Of a stretch of 64,000 nucleotides of DNA, positions 20,571 through 28,180 are shown piece by piece. The stretch's first letter is position 1. Every line of letters begins with the position of its first letter. This DNA is from Variovorax sp. ZS18.2.2 (GTDB lineage Bacteria; Pseudomonadota; Gammaproteobacteria; Burkholderiales; Burkholderiaceae_C), in contig NZ_JANLNM010000001.1 in the NCBI RefSeq assembly GCF_024701975.1, positions 558,001-622,000 on the forward strand, in the 5' to 3' direction. The notes beneath the pieces are model-generated. The model worked only from the letters and a program-made list of their open reading frames with translations, was not told the origin of the DNA and ran no database searches. The position numbers and the translations under genes were made by a program.

Positions 20571-21547
20571 ACTTTCAACACCAACAGGCGGCGCACTGCG
20601 AAAGCGGCGTCATCTCCAGCCTGATGCGCCACCACGGCGCGCCCATGACCGAGAGCATGGCGCTGGGCCTGTCGTCGGCGCTGTCCTTCGCGTACCTGCC
20701 GTTCATCAAGCTGTCGGGCCTGCCGCTCATCTCGTACCGCATGCCGCCCAAGGCGATCATCAAGGGCCTGCTGGCGCCGATGGCCGCGCGCTTCAGCTTC
20801 GAGACCTTCCGCAGTCCCGAAGCCGGGCAGCAGCGGCTCGATGCGCTGCTGGCCGACGGCCGGCTCGTGGGCCTGCAGACCTCGGTCTACTGGCTGCCGT
20901 ACTTTCCGCCGAACATGCGCTTTCACTTCAACGCGCACAACCTGCTGGTCTACGGCAAAGACGGCGACGACTACCTGATCAGCGACCCGGTGTTCGAGGA
21001 GCCCGTGCGCTGCGCAAGCGCCGACCTGTCGCGCGCGCGCTTCGCCAAGGGCGTGCTCGCGCCCAAGGGCCTCATGTACTACCCGCAGGCCATCGATCGC
21101 AAGACGGTCGATGCCGCCTCGGTGACCAAGGCCATCCGCAAGACGGTGCGCAACATGCTCGCGCCGATTCCCATCGTCGGCGTGCGCGGCATGCGCACGC
21201 TGGCCAACCGGATGCAGCGGCTGTCGGCCACCGATCCGCGCAGCGTCGATTTCATCGGCCACCTCGTGCGCATGCAGGAAGAAATCGGCACCGGCGGGGC
21301 GGGCTTTCGCTTCATCTACGCGGGCTTCCTGCAGGAGGCCGCGCAACTGCTCGGCAAGCCGCAGCTCACGCAGATGTCGGAGCGGCTCATCGCCATCGGC
21401 GACGACTGGCGCGCCTTCGCGCTCAAGGCGGCGCGCATGGTGAAGGGGCGGGAGCCCGTCGATCCGGCCGCGCTGGCGGGCAAGCTGCGGGAGCAGGCGC
21501 AGCAGGAAGAGACGTTCTTTCGCGACCTCAAGGCCGCCGTCGCCTGA
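20567..21547 (+). CDS. BtrH N-terminal domain protein (cysteine acyltransferase fold)
   Basis: About 326 residues, starting with GTG at 20567 that overlaps the preceding TGA. The N-terminal H-C-E-S-G-V-I motif (Cys11) and the later A-H-N-L-L-V-Y-G...I-S-D-P (His124, Asp140) fit the papain-like BtrH N-terminal domain. In butirosin biosynthesis, BtrH moves an acyl group from a carrier protein to the antibiotic through this cysteine. The C-terminal half is helical and unassigned. Here, an ACP and two condensing enzymes in the same operon make an ACP-linked acyl transfer or release step plausible, which would explain the absence of a thioesterase. The acceptor is unknown. Confidence 0.75.
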   Translation: MNFQHQQAAHCESGVISSLMRHHGAPMTESMALGLSSALSFAYLPFIKLSGLPLISYRMPPKAIIKGLLAPMAARFSFETFRSPEAGQQRLDALLADGRLVGLQTSVYWLPYFPPNMRFHFNAHNLLVYGKDGDDYLISDPVFEEPVRCASADLSRARFAKGVLAPKGLMYYPQAIDRKTVDAASVTKAIRKTVRNMLAPIPIVGVRGMRTLANRMQRLSATDPRSVDFIGHLVRMQEEIGTGGAGFRFIYAGFLQEAAQLLGKPQLTQMSERLIAIGDDWRAFALKAARMVKGREPVDPAALAGKLREQAQQEETFFRDLKAAVA

Positions 21548-21550
21548 ACA

Positions 21551-22459
21551 ATGCTCGCGCTGAAGAATCTCGGACACCGTTACCCGCACGCCACGGCCCC
21601 CGCGCTGGCCGATGTCTCGCTCGCCGTGCCACGGGGCTGCGTGCTGGGGCTGCTCGGTCCGAACGGCGCGGGCAAGACCACGCTGATCTCGCACCTCTCG
21701 GGCGCGCTCGCGGTGCAGTCGGGCGAGATCCTGATCGATGGCCAGCCGCTGCAGCAGGTGCGCGCGAAAACGCCGACCCGCATCGCGGTCGCGCCGCAGG
21801 ACCAGGCCTTCTATTCGATGCTCACGGTGGCCGAGAACCTCGCGTGCTTTGCCGCGGCAAGCCGGCTTTCGGGTGCGCGCAAGCGCGAGCGCATCGAGGC
21901 CTGCATGCGCTTCTCGCAGCTCGAGTCGTTCGCGGGCGTGCGCGCCGACCGGCTCTCGGGCGGCCTGAAGCGCCGGCTCAACCTCGCGATCGCCTTGCTG
22001 CCCGAGCCCGAGCTCATGCTGTTCGACGAGCCCACCGTCGGCGTCGATCCGCAGTCGCGCGCGTTCATCCTCGATGCCATCAAGAGCCTTGCGCAGGCCG
22101 GTGCGGCGGTGATCTACGCCTCGCACTACATGGAAGAAATCGAGGCCATTGCCGACCGCGTCGCCATCCTCGACCATGGCCGCGTACTGCGCGAAGGGTC
22201 TCTCGACGATCTGCTCTCGAAGAGTGCGATGCTGCTCACGCTGGCCGCTGACGGGCTCGACATGGAAATGTTGTCGCGCTTCGGCACGGTGGAGCAGGGG
22301 GCGGCGCAATGGCGCATCCACCTGAACCCCGGCAGCGGCCCCGGCCCGGTGCTGGCGGCACTCGAAGCCTCGGGCATCGAGGTGCGCCACGCCGAGTTCG
22401 GCCGCCACGACCTCGAGCAACTCTTCATGGCCCTGACGCATCGTTCATTGCGCGACTGA
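21551..22459 (+). CDS. ABC exporter ATP-binding protein of the biosynthetic cluster
   Basis: A 302-residue ATPase of the ABC-2 (drug/lipid export) type. Walker A is G-P-N-G-A-G-K-T-T (residues ~37-45), the Q-loop is V-A-P-Q-D-Q, the signature is L-S-G-G-L-K-R-R (about 136), Walker B is L-M-L-F-D-E-P, and the switch His is in Y-A-S-H-Y-M-E-E. All key residues are present. It follows the BtrH-type gene by three bases and precedes its permease by 13. The pair would form a homodimeric exporter for the product of the cluster, or for a lipid precursor. Confidence 0.9.
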   Translation: MLALKNLGHRYPHATAPALADVSLAVPRGCVLGLLGPNGAGKTTLISHLSGALAVQSGEILIDGQPLQQVRAKTPTRIAVAPQDQAFYSMLTVAENLACFAAASRLSGARKRERIEACMRFSQLESFAGVRADRLSGGLKRRLNLAIALLPEPELMLFDEPTVGVDPQSRAFILDAIKSLAQAGAAVIYASHYMEEIEAIADRVAILDHGRVLREGSLDDLLSKSAMLLTLAADGLDMEMLSRFGTVEQGAAQWRIHLNPGSGPGPVLAALEASGIEVRHAEFGRHDLEQLFMALTHRSLRD

Positions 22460-22472
22460 TCGACCGAATCTC

Positions 22473-23630
22473 ATGCTTCCCGCGCTCATCAAGAAGGAAC
22501 TGCTCGCGCTGGTGCGCGACATGCATGGCCTTGCCGTGCTGTTCCTGATGCCGATGGTCTTCATCGTGCTGATGTCGCTCACGCTGAAGGACATCTACCG
22601 CCCGCCGCTCGCGGAGCTCACCTATGCCGTCGACGCGCGCGACACCGCGACGCCCGCCAAGTGGCTGCTGCAGATCTGGCAGCGTGGCCACGGTGCGCCG
22701 CAGCCGCTCGGCGCGGACTGGCAGGAGCGCCTGCGCAACGGATCGCTCAAGTACGTGATCGTGCTGGAGCCGGGTCTTTCGGAAGAGCTGGAATCGGCCG
22801 CGCTCTCGACCAAGGCGCACATCCGGCTGCTGACCGAACCCGGCATCGACGCCAACCTGTTCAATGCGCTGCGCGCGGAGCTCATCGGCGCATCGGGCGA
22901 GTTGAAGGCGCGCCTCGCGCTGGCCGTGCCCGGCACCGCCAGCCCGGCGCCCGATGCGTCCATCCAGGCGATGGTGCAGGCCGAGCGCTTCTCCACCGCC
23001 GGCCCGCGGCCCACCTCGGTGCAGCAGAACGTGCCGGCCTGGCTCGTCTTCGGCATGTTCTTCGTGGTGGCCTCGCTCTCCAGCCTGTTCGTGCAGGAGC
23101 GCGGCTCGGGCGCGCTCGGCCGGCTGCAGAGCCTGGGCGTGTCGCGCACGATGCTGCTGGCCTCCAAGGCCTTGCCGTACCTGGGCGTGAACGCGCTGCA
23201 GGCGCTGCTCATGCTTGCGGCCGGCATCTGGTTCATGCCGCTGATCGGCGGCGATGCGCTCTCGCTCGCAGGCATCCACTGGGGCGCCTTGCTGCTCTCG
23301 CTCGTGGCCGTGAGCCTTGCCGCGGTGAGCCTGTCGCTCGCGCTGGCATGCCTCGTGCGAACCCACGCGCAAGCGGCTACGCTCGGACCGATGGTCAATG
23401 TGCTGATGGCGGCTGCAGGCGGCATCATGGTGCCCAAGTTCGTCATGCCGGGTTTCATGCAGCGGCTGGTCGAGGTCTCGCCGATGAACTGGGGTCTCGA
23501 AGCGCTCCTGACCGTGCTGTTGCGCGGCGGCGGCGTGGTCGATGCATTGCCGCAGGTCGGTCGGCTGGTCGCGTTTGCGGCCGCCATGTTCCTTCTCGCA
23601 GTCTTTCTGTTTCGCAGGCGCACATCGTGA
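22473..23630 (+). CDS. ABC-2 type exporter permease of the biosynthetic cluster
   Basis: A 385-residue permease of the YhiP/YbhR type. One N-terminal helix (about 20-35, L-A-V-L-F-L-M-P-M-V-F) is followed by a ~140-residue periplasmic domain. Five helices lie in the second half, beginning with W-L-V-F-G-M-F-F-V-V near 190 and ending at F-A-A-A-M-F-L-L-A-V-F-L near 370. This is the usual ABC-2 layout with one permease that dimerises. It lies between the ATPase and the ACP genes of the same operon, so it should export the cluster's product across the inner membrane. Confidence 0.88.
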   Translation: MLPALIKKELLALVRDMHGLAVLFLMPMVFIVLMSLTLKDIYRPPLAELTYAVDARDTATPAKWLLQIWQRGHGAPQPLGADWQERLRNGSLKYVIVLEPGLSEELESAALSTKAHIRLLTEPGIDANLFNALRAELIGASGELKARLALAVPGTASPAPDASIQAMVQAERFSTAGPRPTSVQQNVPAWLVFGMFFVVASLSSLFVQERGSGALGRLQSLGVSRTMLLASKALPYLGVNALQALLMLAAGIWFMPLIGGDALSLAGIHWGALLLSLVAVSLAAVSLSLALACLVRTHAQAATLGPMVNVLMAAAGGIMVPKFVMPGFMQRLVEVSPMNWGLEALLTVLLRGGGVVDALPQVGRLVAFAAAMFLLAVFLFRRRTS

Positions 23631-23637
23631 GTACCCA

Positions 23638-23910
23638 GTGAGTAGCGTGACCCCTGAATTCATCGCCAGCCTCAAGACGATGGTGCTCGAAGCCGTCGAG
23701 AGAGAGGCGCCCCCCGGCGGCCTCGGCGACGACGAGCCGCTGTTCGGCCCCGAGGCGCGGCTGGACCTCGACTCGCTCGATGCATTGCAGGTGTCGATGA
23801 CGATCCAGCAGCGCTTCGGCGTGCGCATGCCCGACAGCAAGGAGACGCGCCGTGCGCTGACCTCCATTGCCCATCTTGCGAATCACCTCGCGCAGGCTGG
23901 AAAAGCATGA
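23638..23910 (+). CDS. Acyl carrier protein
   Basis: A 90-residue acyl carrier protein with the phosphopantetheine attachment motif L-D-L-D-S-L-D-A-L (Ser46) and a typical four-helix pattern; V-S-M-T-I-Q-Q-R-F-G-V forms helix II and the start of the next loop. The GTG at 23638 is the chosen start, seven bases after the permease stop; a second GTG at 23647 is also possible. The ACP would carry acyl chains for the condensing enzymes encoded on both sides. Its stop overlaps the ATG of the ketosynthase gene, so ACP and synthase are translationally coupled. Confidence 0.88.
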   Translation: MSSVTPEFIASLKTMVLEAVEREAPPGGLGDDEPLFGPEARLDLDSLDALQVSMTIQQRFGVRMPDSKETRRALTSIAHLANHLAQAGKA

Positions 23911-24980
23911 GCGACGGCGTCTACCTCAGCTCCACCGGCCTTGCCTGCGTGCTCGGCAACGACATGCCCGACGCGCTCGACGCATTGCGGCGCGGCGGTG
24001 TGCCGCCGACGCCCGTGACCATCGCCCGGGGGAACGGCTGGCCGGTCTACAAGCTGCCGTCGCAGGAGGGCAACTGGCTCGAGCGCGTGCGGCGCACCGT
24101 GCGCAGCGTGGTCGCGCAGACCGGCGAGTGGGGCGCCCGCACCGCGCCGCTCTTCGTCGCATCGTCCTCGCTCGACATCGGCTACATGGAGTACGAGAGG
24201 CCGGACTTGCGGCTCGGCGGCGACCTGCAGGACTTTGCCACCATCGTCTCCGAGGCACTCGACTGGCGGGGCCCGGTCTTCACCATTTCCACGGCCTGCA
24301 CCTCGGCGCTCAACGCCGTGCTGGCGGCTGCCGACCTGATCCGGGGCGGCGGCGCCGACGAAGCGCTGGTGCTCGGCGCAGAGCTGGACAACCGCTTCAC
24401 CGCGGCCGGCTTTCGCGCGATGCAACTGCTCGCGCCGGGCAACGCGCAGCCCTTCGGCGCGCAGCGCAGGGGGCTGGTGCTGGGCGAAGCCGTGGCGGCG
24501 CTGCGCCTGGGCTCGCGGCCGACGCGTTGGCGCATCACGGGCGGCGCGAACGTGGTCGACGGGCGCAACCCGTCGGGCACCGAGGCCAGCGCCGTGCGCG
24601 CCATGTGTCAGACGGCGCTTGCGCAGAGCGGGCTGCGGCCCGAGGACATCGACCTCATCAAGGTGCAGGCCGCCGGCAGTCCCGTCAACGACGCCATCGA
24701 GGTGGAGGCGCTCAAGCAGGTGTTCGACCGGCTGCCGCCGCTGGTGTCGCTCAAGTCGTCGCTCGGCCACACGCTCGGCGCGGCGGGTGCCGCCGAGCTG
24801 GCCCTCCTGGTCGGCTGCATCGAGAGCGGCGCCTGGCCCTCGACCGACTATCCACTGGACGACACGCTGGGCATCACGCTGAGCGCCGAGCCGCCCGCGA
24901 AGCTGCGCAACATCCTGCTCAATGTGGTCGGCTTCGGTGGCGGACATGCCTCGCTGCTGCTGAGGGATTGCCACGCATGA
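23907..24980 (+). CDS. KAS I/II-like beta-ketoacyl synthase with an altered active site
   Basis: A 357-residue condensing enzyme of the FabB/FabF superfamily, shorter than FabF (~413). The nucleophile Cys131 is present in S-T-A-C-T-S-A-L-N, and the second histidine is present in S-L-K-S-S-L-G-H-T (Lys283, His288). The first catalytic histidine, normally in A-H-G-T, is not: the aligned segment reads V-Q-A-A-G-S-P-V-N-D, so Ala256 stands there. Chain-length-factor proteins instead lose the Cys, so this is a different change. It may not decarboxylate malonyl-ACP in the usual way. It is coupled to the ACP gene by an ATGA overlap. Confidence 0.8.
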   Translation: MSDGVYLSSTGLACVLGNDMPDALDALRRGGVPPTPVTIARGNGWPVYKLPSQEGNWLERVRRTVRSVVAQTGEWGARTAPLFVASSSLDIGYMEYERPDLRLGGDLQDFATIVSEALDWRGPVFTISTACTSALNAVLAAADLIRGGGADEALVLGAELDNRFTAAGFRAMQLLAPGNAQPFGAQRRGLVLGEAVAALRLGSRPTRWRITGGANVVDGRNPSGTEASAVRAMCQTALAQSGLRPEDIDLIKVQAAGSPVNDAIEVEALKQVFDRLPPLVSLKSSLGHTLGAAGAAELALLVGCIESGAWPSTDYPLDDTLGITLSAEPPAKLRNILLNVVGFGGGHASLLLRDCHA

Positions 24981-25062
24981 GCGCCGCGCCGGGCCGTCCC
25001 AAGCAAGCTCGCTCCCGCTTGGCGGGAAGGCGCGCAGCGCCAAGGGTGCACCAATGAGCGCC
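24977..25062 (+). repeat. Small repeat element inserted at a start codon with 9-bp direct duplication (copy 2)
   Basis: A 68-bp GC-rich element (24986-25053) is flanked by identical 9-bp direct repeats, ATGAGCGCC at 24977-24985 and at 25054-25062. The left one overlaps the ketosynthase stop codon in the ATGA pattern used by the other gene junctions of this operon; the right one is the start of the next gene. The element shares its end sequences with the copy at 1321-1398. The simplest reading is a small non-autonomous mobile element that duplicated its target and so regenerated the start codon. Confidence 0.55.
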
Positions 25063-25584
25063 CTGCCTAGAGATATTGCGATGAATGCCGGGATCGAGAC
25101 CGTCTGGCGCACCGTCGCCCATTTCGTCGTTCATCCGCCGCCCGCGGACTGGCGCGACGAACTGGCGCGCCGCCTCGGCCGCCGGCCGCGCCGTGTCGGC
25201 CTGTGGACCGAGCTTGCGATGTACGGCGCACGCCGCTGCCTTGATGCGGCGGACGAAGCCACGCTGCCGCAGGGCGCACGCCTGCGCGTGGCGAGCCGGC
25301 GCGGCGCATGGGGCGCCACGTACACGGGGCTGGAGCAGCTCGATGCCGGCCTGCCGATGCCGTTCACCTTCATGCAGAGCCAGCCGGCGCTGATGCTCGC
25401 CGAGGTCGGCCGCTGCCTCGAGTGGCAGGGCGACGCGAGCTTCATGCTGTGCCGCGATCCCGAGCGCTTGCTGCAACTGGCGAAGCTCGGTACTCCCCGC
25501 GATGGCCTCTTGTTCGGCATCGTCGAAGAGGAGCGGAACGACGAACTGCCGCGCACCGAGTGGTGGCGGCTGGTGCCGGCCTGA
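25054..25584 (+). CDS. Ketosynthase N-terminal-like protein (chain-length-factor-like)
   Basis: A 176-residue soluble protein with no catalytic Cys-His-His set. Its course resembles the N-terminal ketosynthase-like domain (PF13723 type) found in small proteins of aryl-polyene and related clusters: a helix with W-T-E-L-A-M-Y-G-A-R-R-C, then L-R-V-A-S-R-R-G-A-W and P-F-T-F-M-Q-S-Q-P-A. Such proteins are thought to assist a true ketosynthase. The original start was probably at 24977, overlapping the ketosynthase stop; an inserted repeat now separates the genes by 73 bases. An in-frame ATG at 25081 is an alternative start. It is the last gene of the cluster and converges with the porin gene. Confidence 0.55.
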   Translation: MSALPRDIAMNAGIETVWRTVAHFVVHPPPADWRDELARRLGRRPRRVGLWTELAMYGARRCLDAADEATLPQGARLRVASRRGAWGATYTGLEQLDAGLPMPFTFMQSQPALMLAEVGRCLEWQGDASFMLCRDPERLLQLAKLGTPRDGLLFGIVEEERNDELPRTEWWRLVPA

Positions 25585-25614
25585 GCTCGATCTGCGCAGG
25601 TCAGCGGCGGAGCG

Positions 25615-26967
25615 TTACTCCCACCAGGCTTCCATCTGGACACCGAAGGTGGTCGAGTTCCTGCGGCCATTGGCCCCGAAGCTGGTGACATTGGCATCGC
25701 CCGCAGCCTTGTTCCAGCTGGCACGCGTGGCGTAGATGCGGAACTCGGGCCGGGTCCAGAAGTCGGTGTTCGGCGAGAACGCCACCGCGATCGTGCCCTT
25801 GTTCAGCGTCTGGCGCGGCTGGTCGTCGGTGCTGCGGCGCGTGGTCGAGACCTCGGCCAGGAGCTTCGTGTACTTGGCAATGCCGTAGGAGACACGCCCG
25901 CCCAGCGAGAAGTCCTTGGTCTCGGGGCCATCGTCCGGACGCGTGGTCTGGTAGCCGATCAGGCCCTGGCCGCCGAACCGTCCGAACTGGAAGTCCACCG
26001 AATCCAGAATGCGCCGCTGCTTGGCACCCGCCTGCGGCGTGATCACCGTGCGCTCGACCAGCGGTGCGAACAGCAGCGTGTTCTCCAGCCCGAAGCCCGG
26101 CGGCAGCAGCAGGCCCGTGGTCGTGGTGCTGTTGTCCATGTTGTAGAACTTGCCGCTGAGCGAGGCATGACCCGTCGATGCCTGCACGATGAAGGTGTTG
26201 TTCAGGCCCGGCAACAGGTCCTTCTGGATGTGCATGAGCCCCAGCGCCCCGCCGTCTCGGCCCTTGGCGAAGTCGCCCGAGATCAACCCACCGGTCACCG
26301 TGAGCTTGCCGCCCGGGTTGGTGGGGATGTCGCGCCATTGCACATTGATGCGCTTGGCGTTGTTGGGATTGCCATTCTTGTTGTCCACCGAGTCGGCGGT
26401 GTGCAGGGCCACGTTCAGGCGGCCGATGCCCCACAGCGGGATGTCGTCGATGCCCGCGCCGTAGTTGTCGCCGTCCTCCACCACCCACTTGTCCACGATG
26501 TGCACGTCCTGGATGCGGTGGTAGCGCTGGCCGGCCCAGAGGGTGGCGGCGTTGCCGAAGACGCCTGTGAGGGAAAAGTAGGCCTGCGCGGTGCCGCTCT
26601 TGCCGTTGTAGATGGTGGGCATGTAGAACACGCCCCACTTGATGCCGTCGCCCAGGTCGAACTTCTTGCCGATGCCGAACTCCAGGTAGTTGTCGCCCTC
26701 GTTGCCCAGGCGGTACTTCTGCAGGTCGCCGCCCAGGGAGTAGCCACCTTTGAGCTTGCCCTTGCCGGCGCTGAAGAAGCCGCCACGGCCGTAGCCCCAG
26801 AACTCCAGGCCGGTGGCGTCGTTGATCTTCTTGACGAACTCCTTGGTGGGGTCCTTGGCTTCGGCCTGCGGGGGCTCGTCGGTTTGCTGGGCCTGCGCGT
26901 GGGTATGGGCGCAGAGGCCGGCGAGCAGAAGGACGGCGGTGGCGAGTTGGGTCAGTCGGGTGTTCAC
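25615..26967 (-). CDS. LamB-family carbohydrate porin (maltoporin-like)
   Basis: A 450-residue outer-membrane beta-barrel with a Sec signal peptide (cleavage near A-H-A-Q-A). The mature start L-E-F-W-G-Y-G-R-G-G corresponds to the LamB F-H-G-Y-x-R-S-G motif, and the C terminus V-Q-M-E-A-W-W-E is almost the LamB ending. A coiled lead-in (K-D-P-T-K-E-F-V-K-K) precedes the barrel. The GTG at 26967 is preferred because aaggaga lies upstream; an earlier in-frame ATG at 27015 would put extra residues before the signal peptide. There is no sugar transporter next to it, so the substrate is unknown. It has a long leader region. Confidence 0.85.
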   Translation of the reverse strand: MNTRLTQLATAVLLLAGLCAHTHAQAQQTDEPPQAEAKDPTKEFVKKINDATGLEFWGYGRGGFFSAGKGKLKGGYSLGGDLQKYRLGNEGDNYLEFGIGKKFDLGDGIKWGVFYMPTIYNGKSGTAQAYFSLTGVFGNAATLWAGQRYHRIQDVHIVDKWVVEDGDNYGAGIDDIPLWGIGRLNVALHTADSVDNKNGNPNNAKRINVQWRDIPTNPGGKLTVTGGLISGDFAKGRDGGALGLMHIQKDLLPGLNNTFIVQASTGHASLSGKFYNMDNSTTTTGLLLPPGFGLENTLLFAPLVERTVITPQAGAKQRRILDSVDFQFGRFGGQGLIGYQTTRPDDGPETKDFSLGGRVSYGIAKYTKLLAEVSTTRRSTDDQPRQTLNKGTIAVAFSPNTDFWTRPEFRIYATRASWNKAAGDANVTSFGANGRRNSTTFGVQMEAWWE

Positions 26968-27553
26968 AGGGGATGTCTCCTTTGGTTGGGATTGGTTGTG
27001 GGAGGTGGTGATCAAAGGTGCCGGGCAAAAAAACCCGCACCAGCCTTTGGCGGCAGTGACAGATACAGGCCAAAAAGGGAAGAAGGGGCTATCGCTTCAT
27101 CGGGCGACGCGATCGGTGTTCGTCAAAGGTCCATGGATCGACTCCTTCTCCTGGCGTGCGGTGAATGGAAAGGGAAGAAAAAAGGGCGTGCGTGTGCTCC
27201 GCGGAAGGCCGGGGCCTTTCGCGTGGATGGCGTCGTTGGAAATGCGCTACGCGGCTCGGCGGCGAAGCACGAGGGGCGCTATGAGCGGCGGTACGCGCGT
27301 CGCATCGCGACGGGCGGGAAAACAGGTCGTCGGCATGCTGTATCTCCTCAGTTCTGGCTGCTTCTCATGGGCAGTGTCTTGGGGTGTTCGTGTGCGCAGC
27401 GGGCGCGCTTTCCGAGGTGGCTTGTGCGTGACGGCCGCAGTGTAGGGGCGCAGTTTTGCAATGTGGCGTGTGATTTCCCGCACGCAACACGGCGTTGGCA
27501 ACGCAACAAAGTGGCCGCCGGGCCGATGGCGTGATAACGCCCCGCTCCGGGGC
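26968..27553. other. 586-base region upstream of the porin with no conventional gene
   Basis: No well-supported protein gene lies here apart from a 29-codon frame at 27247-27336. Features seen are a hairpin around 27015-27047 whose stem (ggtgccggg with cccgcacc) has an A/T-run loop just upstream of the porin, and a 13-base odd palindrome (gcgttg-g-caacgc) near 27492. The half nearer the hydrolase gene (27430-27530) is lower in G+C and is the best place for the porin promoter and regulator sites. Confidence 0.6.
27247..27336 (-). CDS. 29-codon small ORF in the porin leader
   Basis: An ATG at 27336 is preceded by a strong ribosome site (gaggag, about nine bases upstream) and opens a 29-residue frame. 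The peptide is basic with one cysteine (M-P-T-T-C-F-P-A-R-R-D-A-T-R at the start, L-V-L-R-R-R-A-A at the end). It lies upstream of, and in the same direction as, the porin gene, so it could be a leader peptide. It is too short for similarity-based support and may be non-coding. Confidence 0.35.
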   Translation of the reverse strand: MPTTCFPARRDATRVPPLIAPLVLRRRAA

Positions 27554-28177
27554 TCAGCTTGCGGCGATGGAATGCTGCAGATTGGTGCGCGCGCGGGCCT
27601 CGAGCAGCGCGTGCATCCGGGGCGTGGCGTAGATGGCGTCGCGGTCCAGGAAGCGCTGCAGGATCGCGCGCCGGCGCGGCAGGCGCACCTCGTCGGGCAC
27701 GAAGGCGTATTCGGCGTGGACCTGGCGCTCGTATTCGGCGAAGCGCGCGGGTTCGGCACCGAGGATGGAGAGGTCGATGTCGATCAGCAACTCGGCATCG
27801 CGGCCCTCGGGCACCGCGTCGTGGCGCGTGGCCATCACGAGCGCATGAATACGTTCGACTGCTTCTTCGCTCGCGCCCGCGGCCCGCAGGGCTTCGCGCG
27901 CCCAGTCGGCGCTGCGCGCTTCGTTGTCGTGCGCATGCACGTCGTAGATGGCATCGTGGAACCAGAGCGCGAGCGCCACTTCGCCGGGGCGTTCGGCCAG
28001 CGCCTTCTCGTGCTCGAACCAGGCGAGGCATTCGCCCAGGTGCTGCATCGTGTGGTAGCGGCGTTGCGGCTCGCCGTAGCGGCGCTGCAGTTCGGCGCAC
28101 AGCGCGAGGTCGGGTGCTTCGATGCCCACGGCGCGCCAGGCCCCGGTCCAGTTTGCAAGCAGCGCCTCGGGCGTCAA
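27554..28177 (-). CDS. HD-domain metal-dependent phosphohydrolase-like protein
   Basis: A 207-residue soluble protein of the predicted HD-superfamily hydrolase group (COG4339 type). Metal ligands are visible as R-R-Y-H-T-M-Q-H-L (about residue 39), W-F-H-D-A-I-Y-D (about 71, the HD pair), and the later D-I-D-L-S-I-L-G aspartate (about 132). Members are small cytoplasmic hydrolases, probably of nucleotides or phosphoesters, with no known substrate. It is followed closely on the upstream side by mltB, whose stop lies three bases before its ATG, so the two are co-transcribed. Confidence 0.85.
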   Translation of the reverse strand: MTPEALLANWTGAWRAVGIEAPDLALCAELQRRYGEPQRRYHTMQHLGECLAWFEHEKALAERPGEVALALWFHDAIYDVHAHDNEARSADWAREALRAAGASEEAVERIHALVMATRHDAVPEGRDAELLIDIDLSILGAEPARFAEYERQVHAEYAFVPDEVRLPRRRAILQRFLDRDAIYATPRMHALLEARARTNLQHSIAAS

Positions 28178-28180
28178 GGT

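Noticed and set aside
19036..24980. Housekeeping fatty-acid synthesis genes (fabH-acpP-fabF)
   Set aside because: The order, the absence of fabD/fabG, the altered ketosynthase site, the exporter genes and the long KAS III all argue for secondary metabolism.
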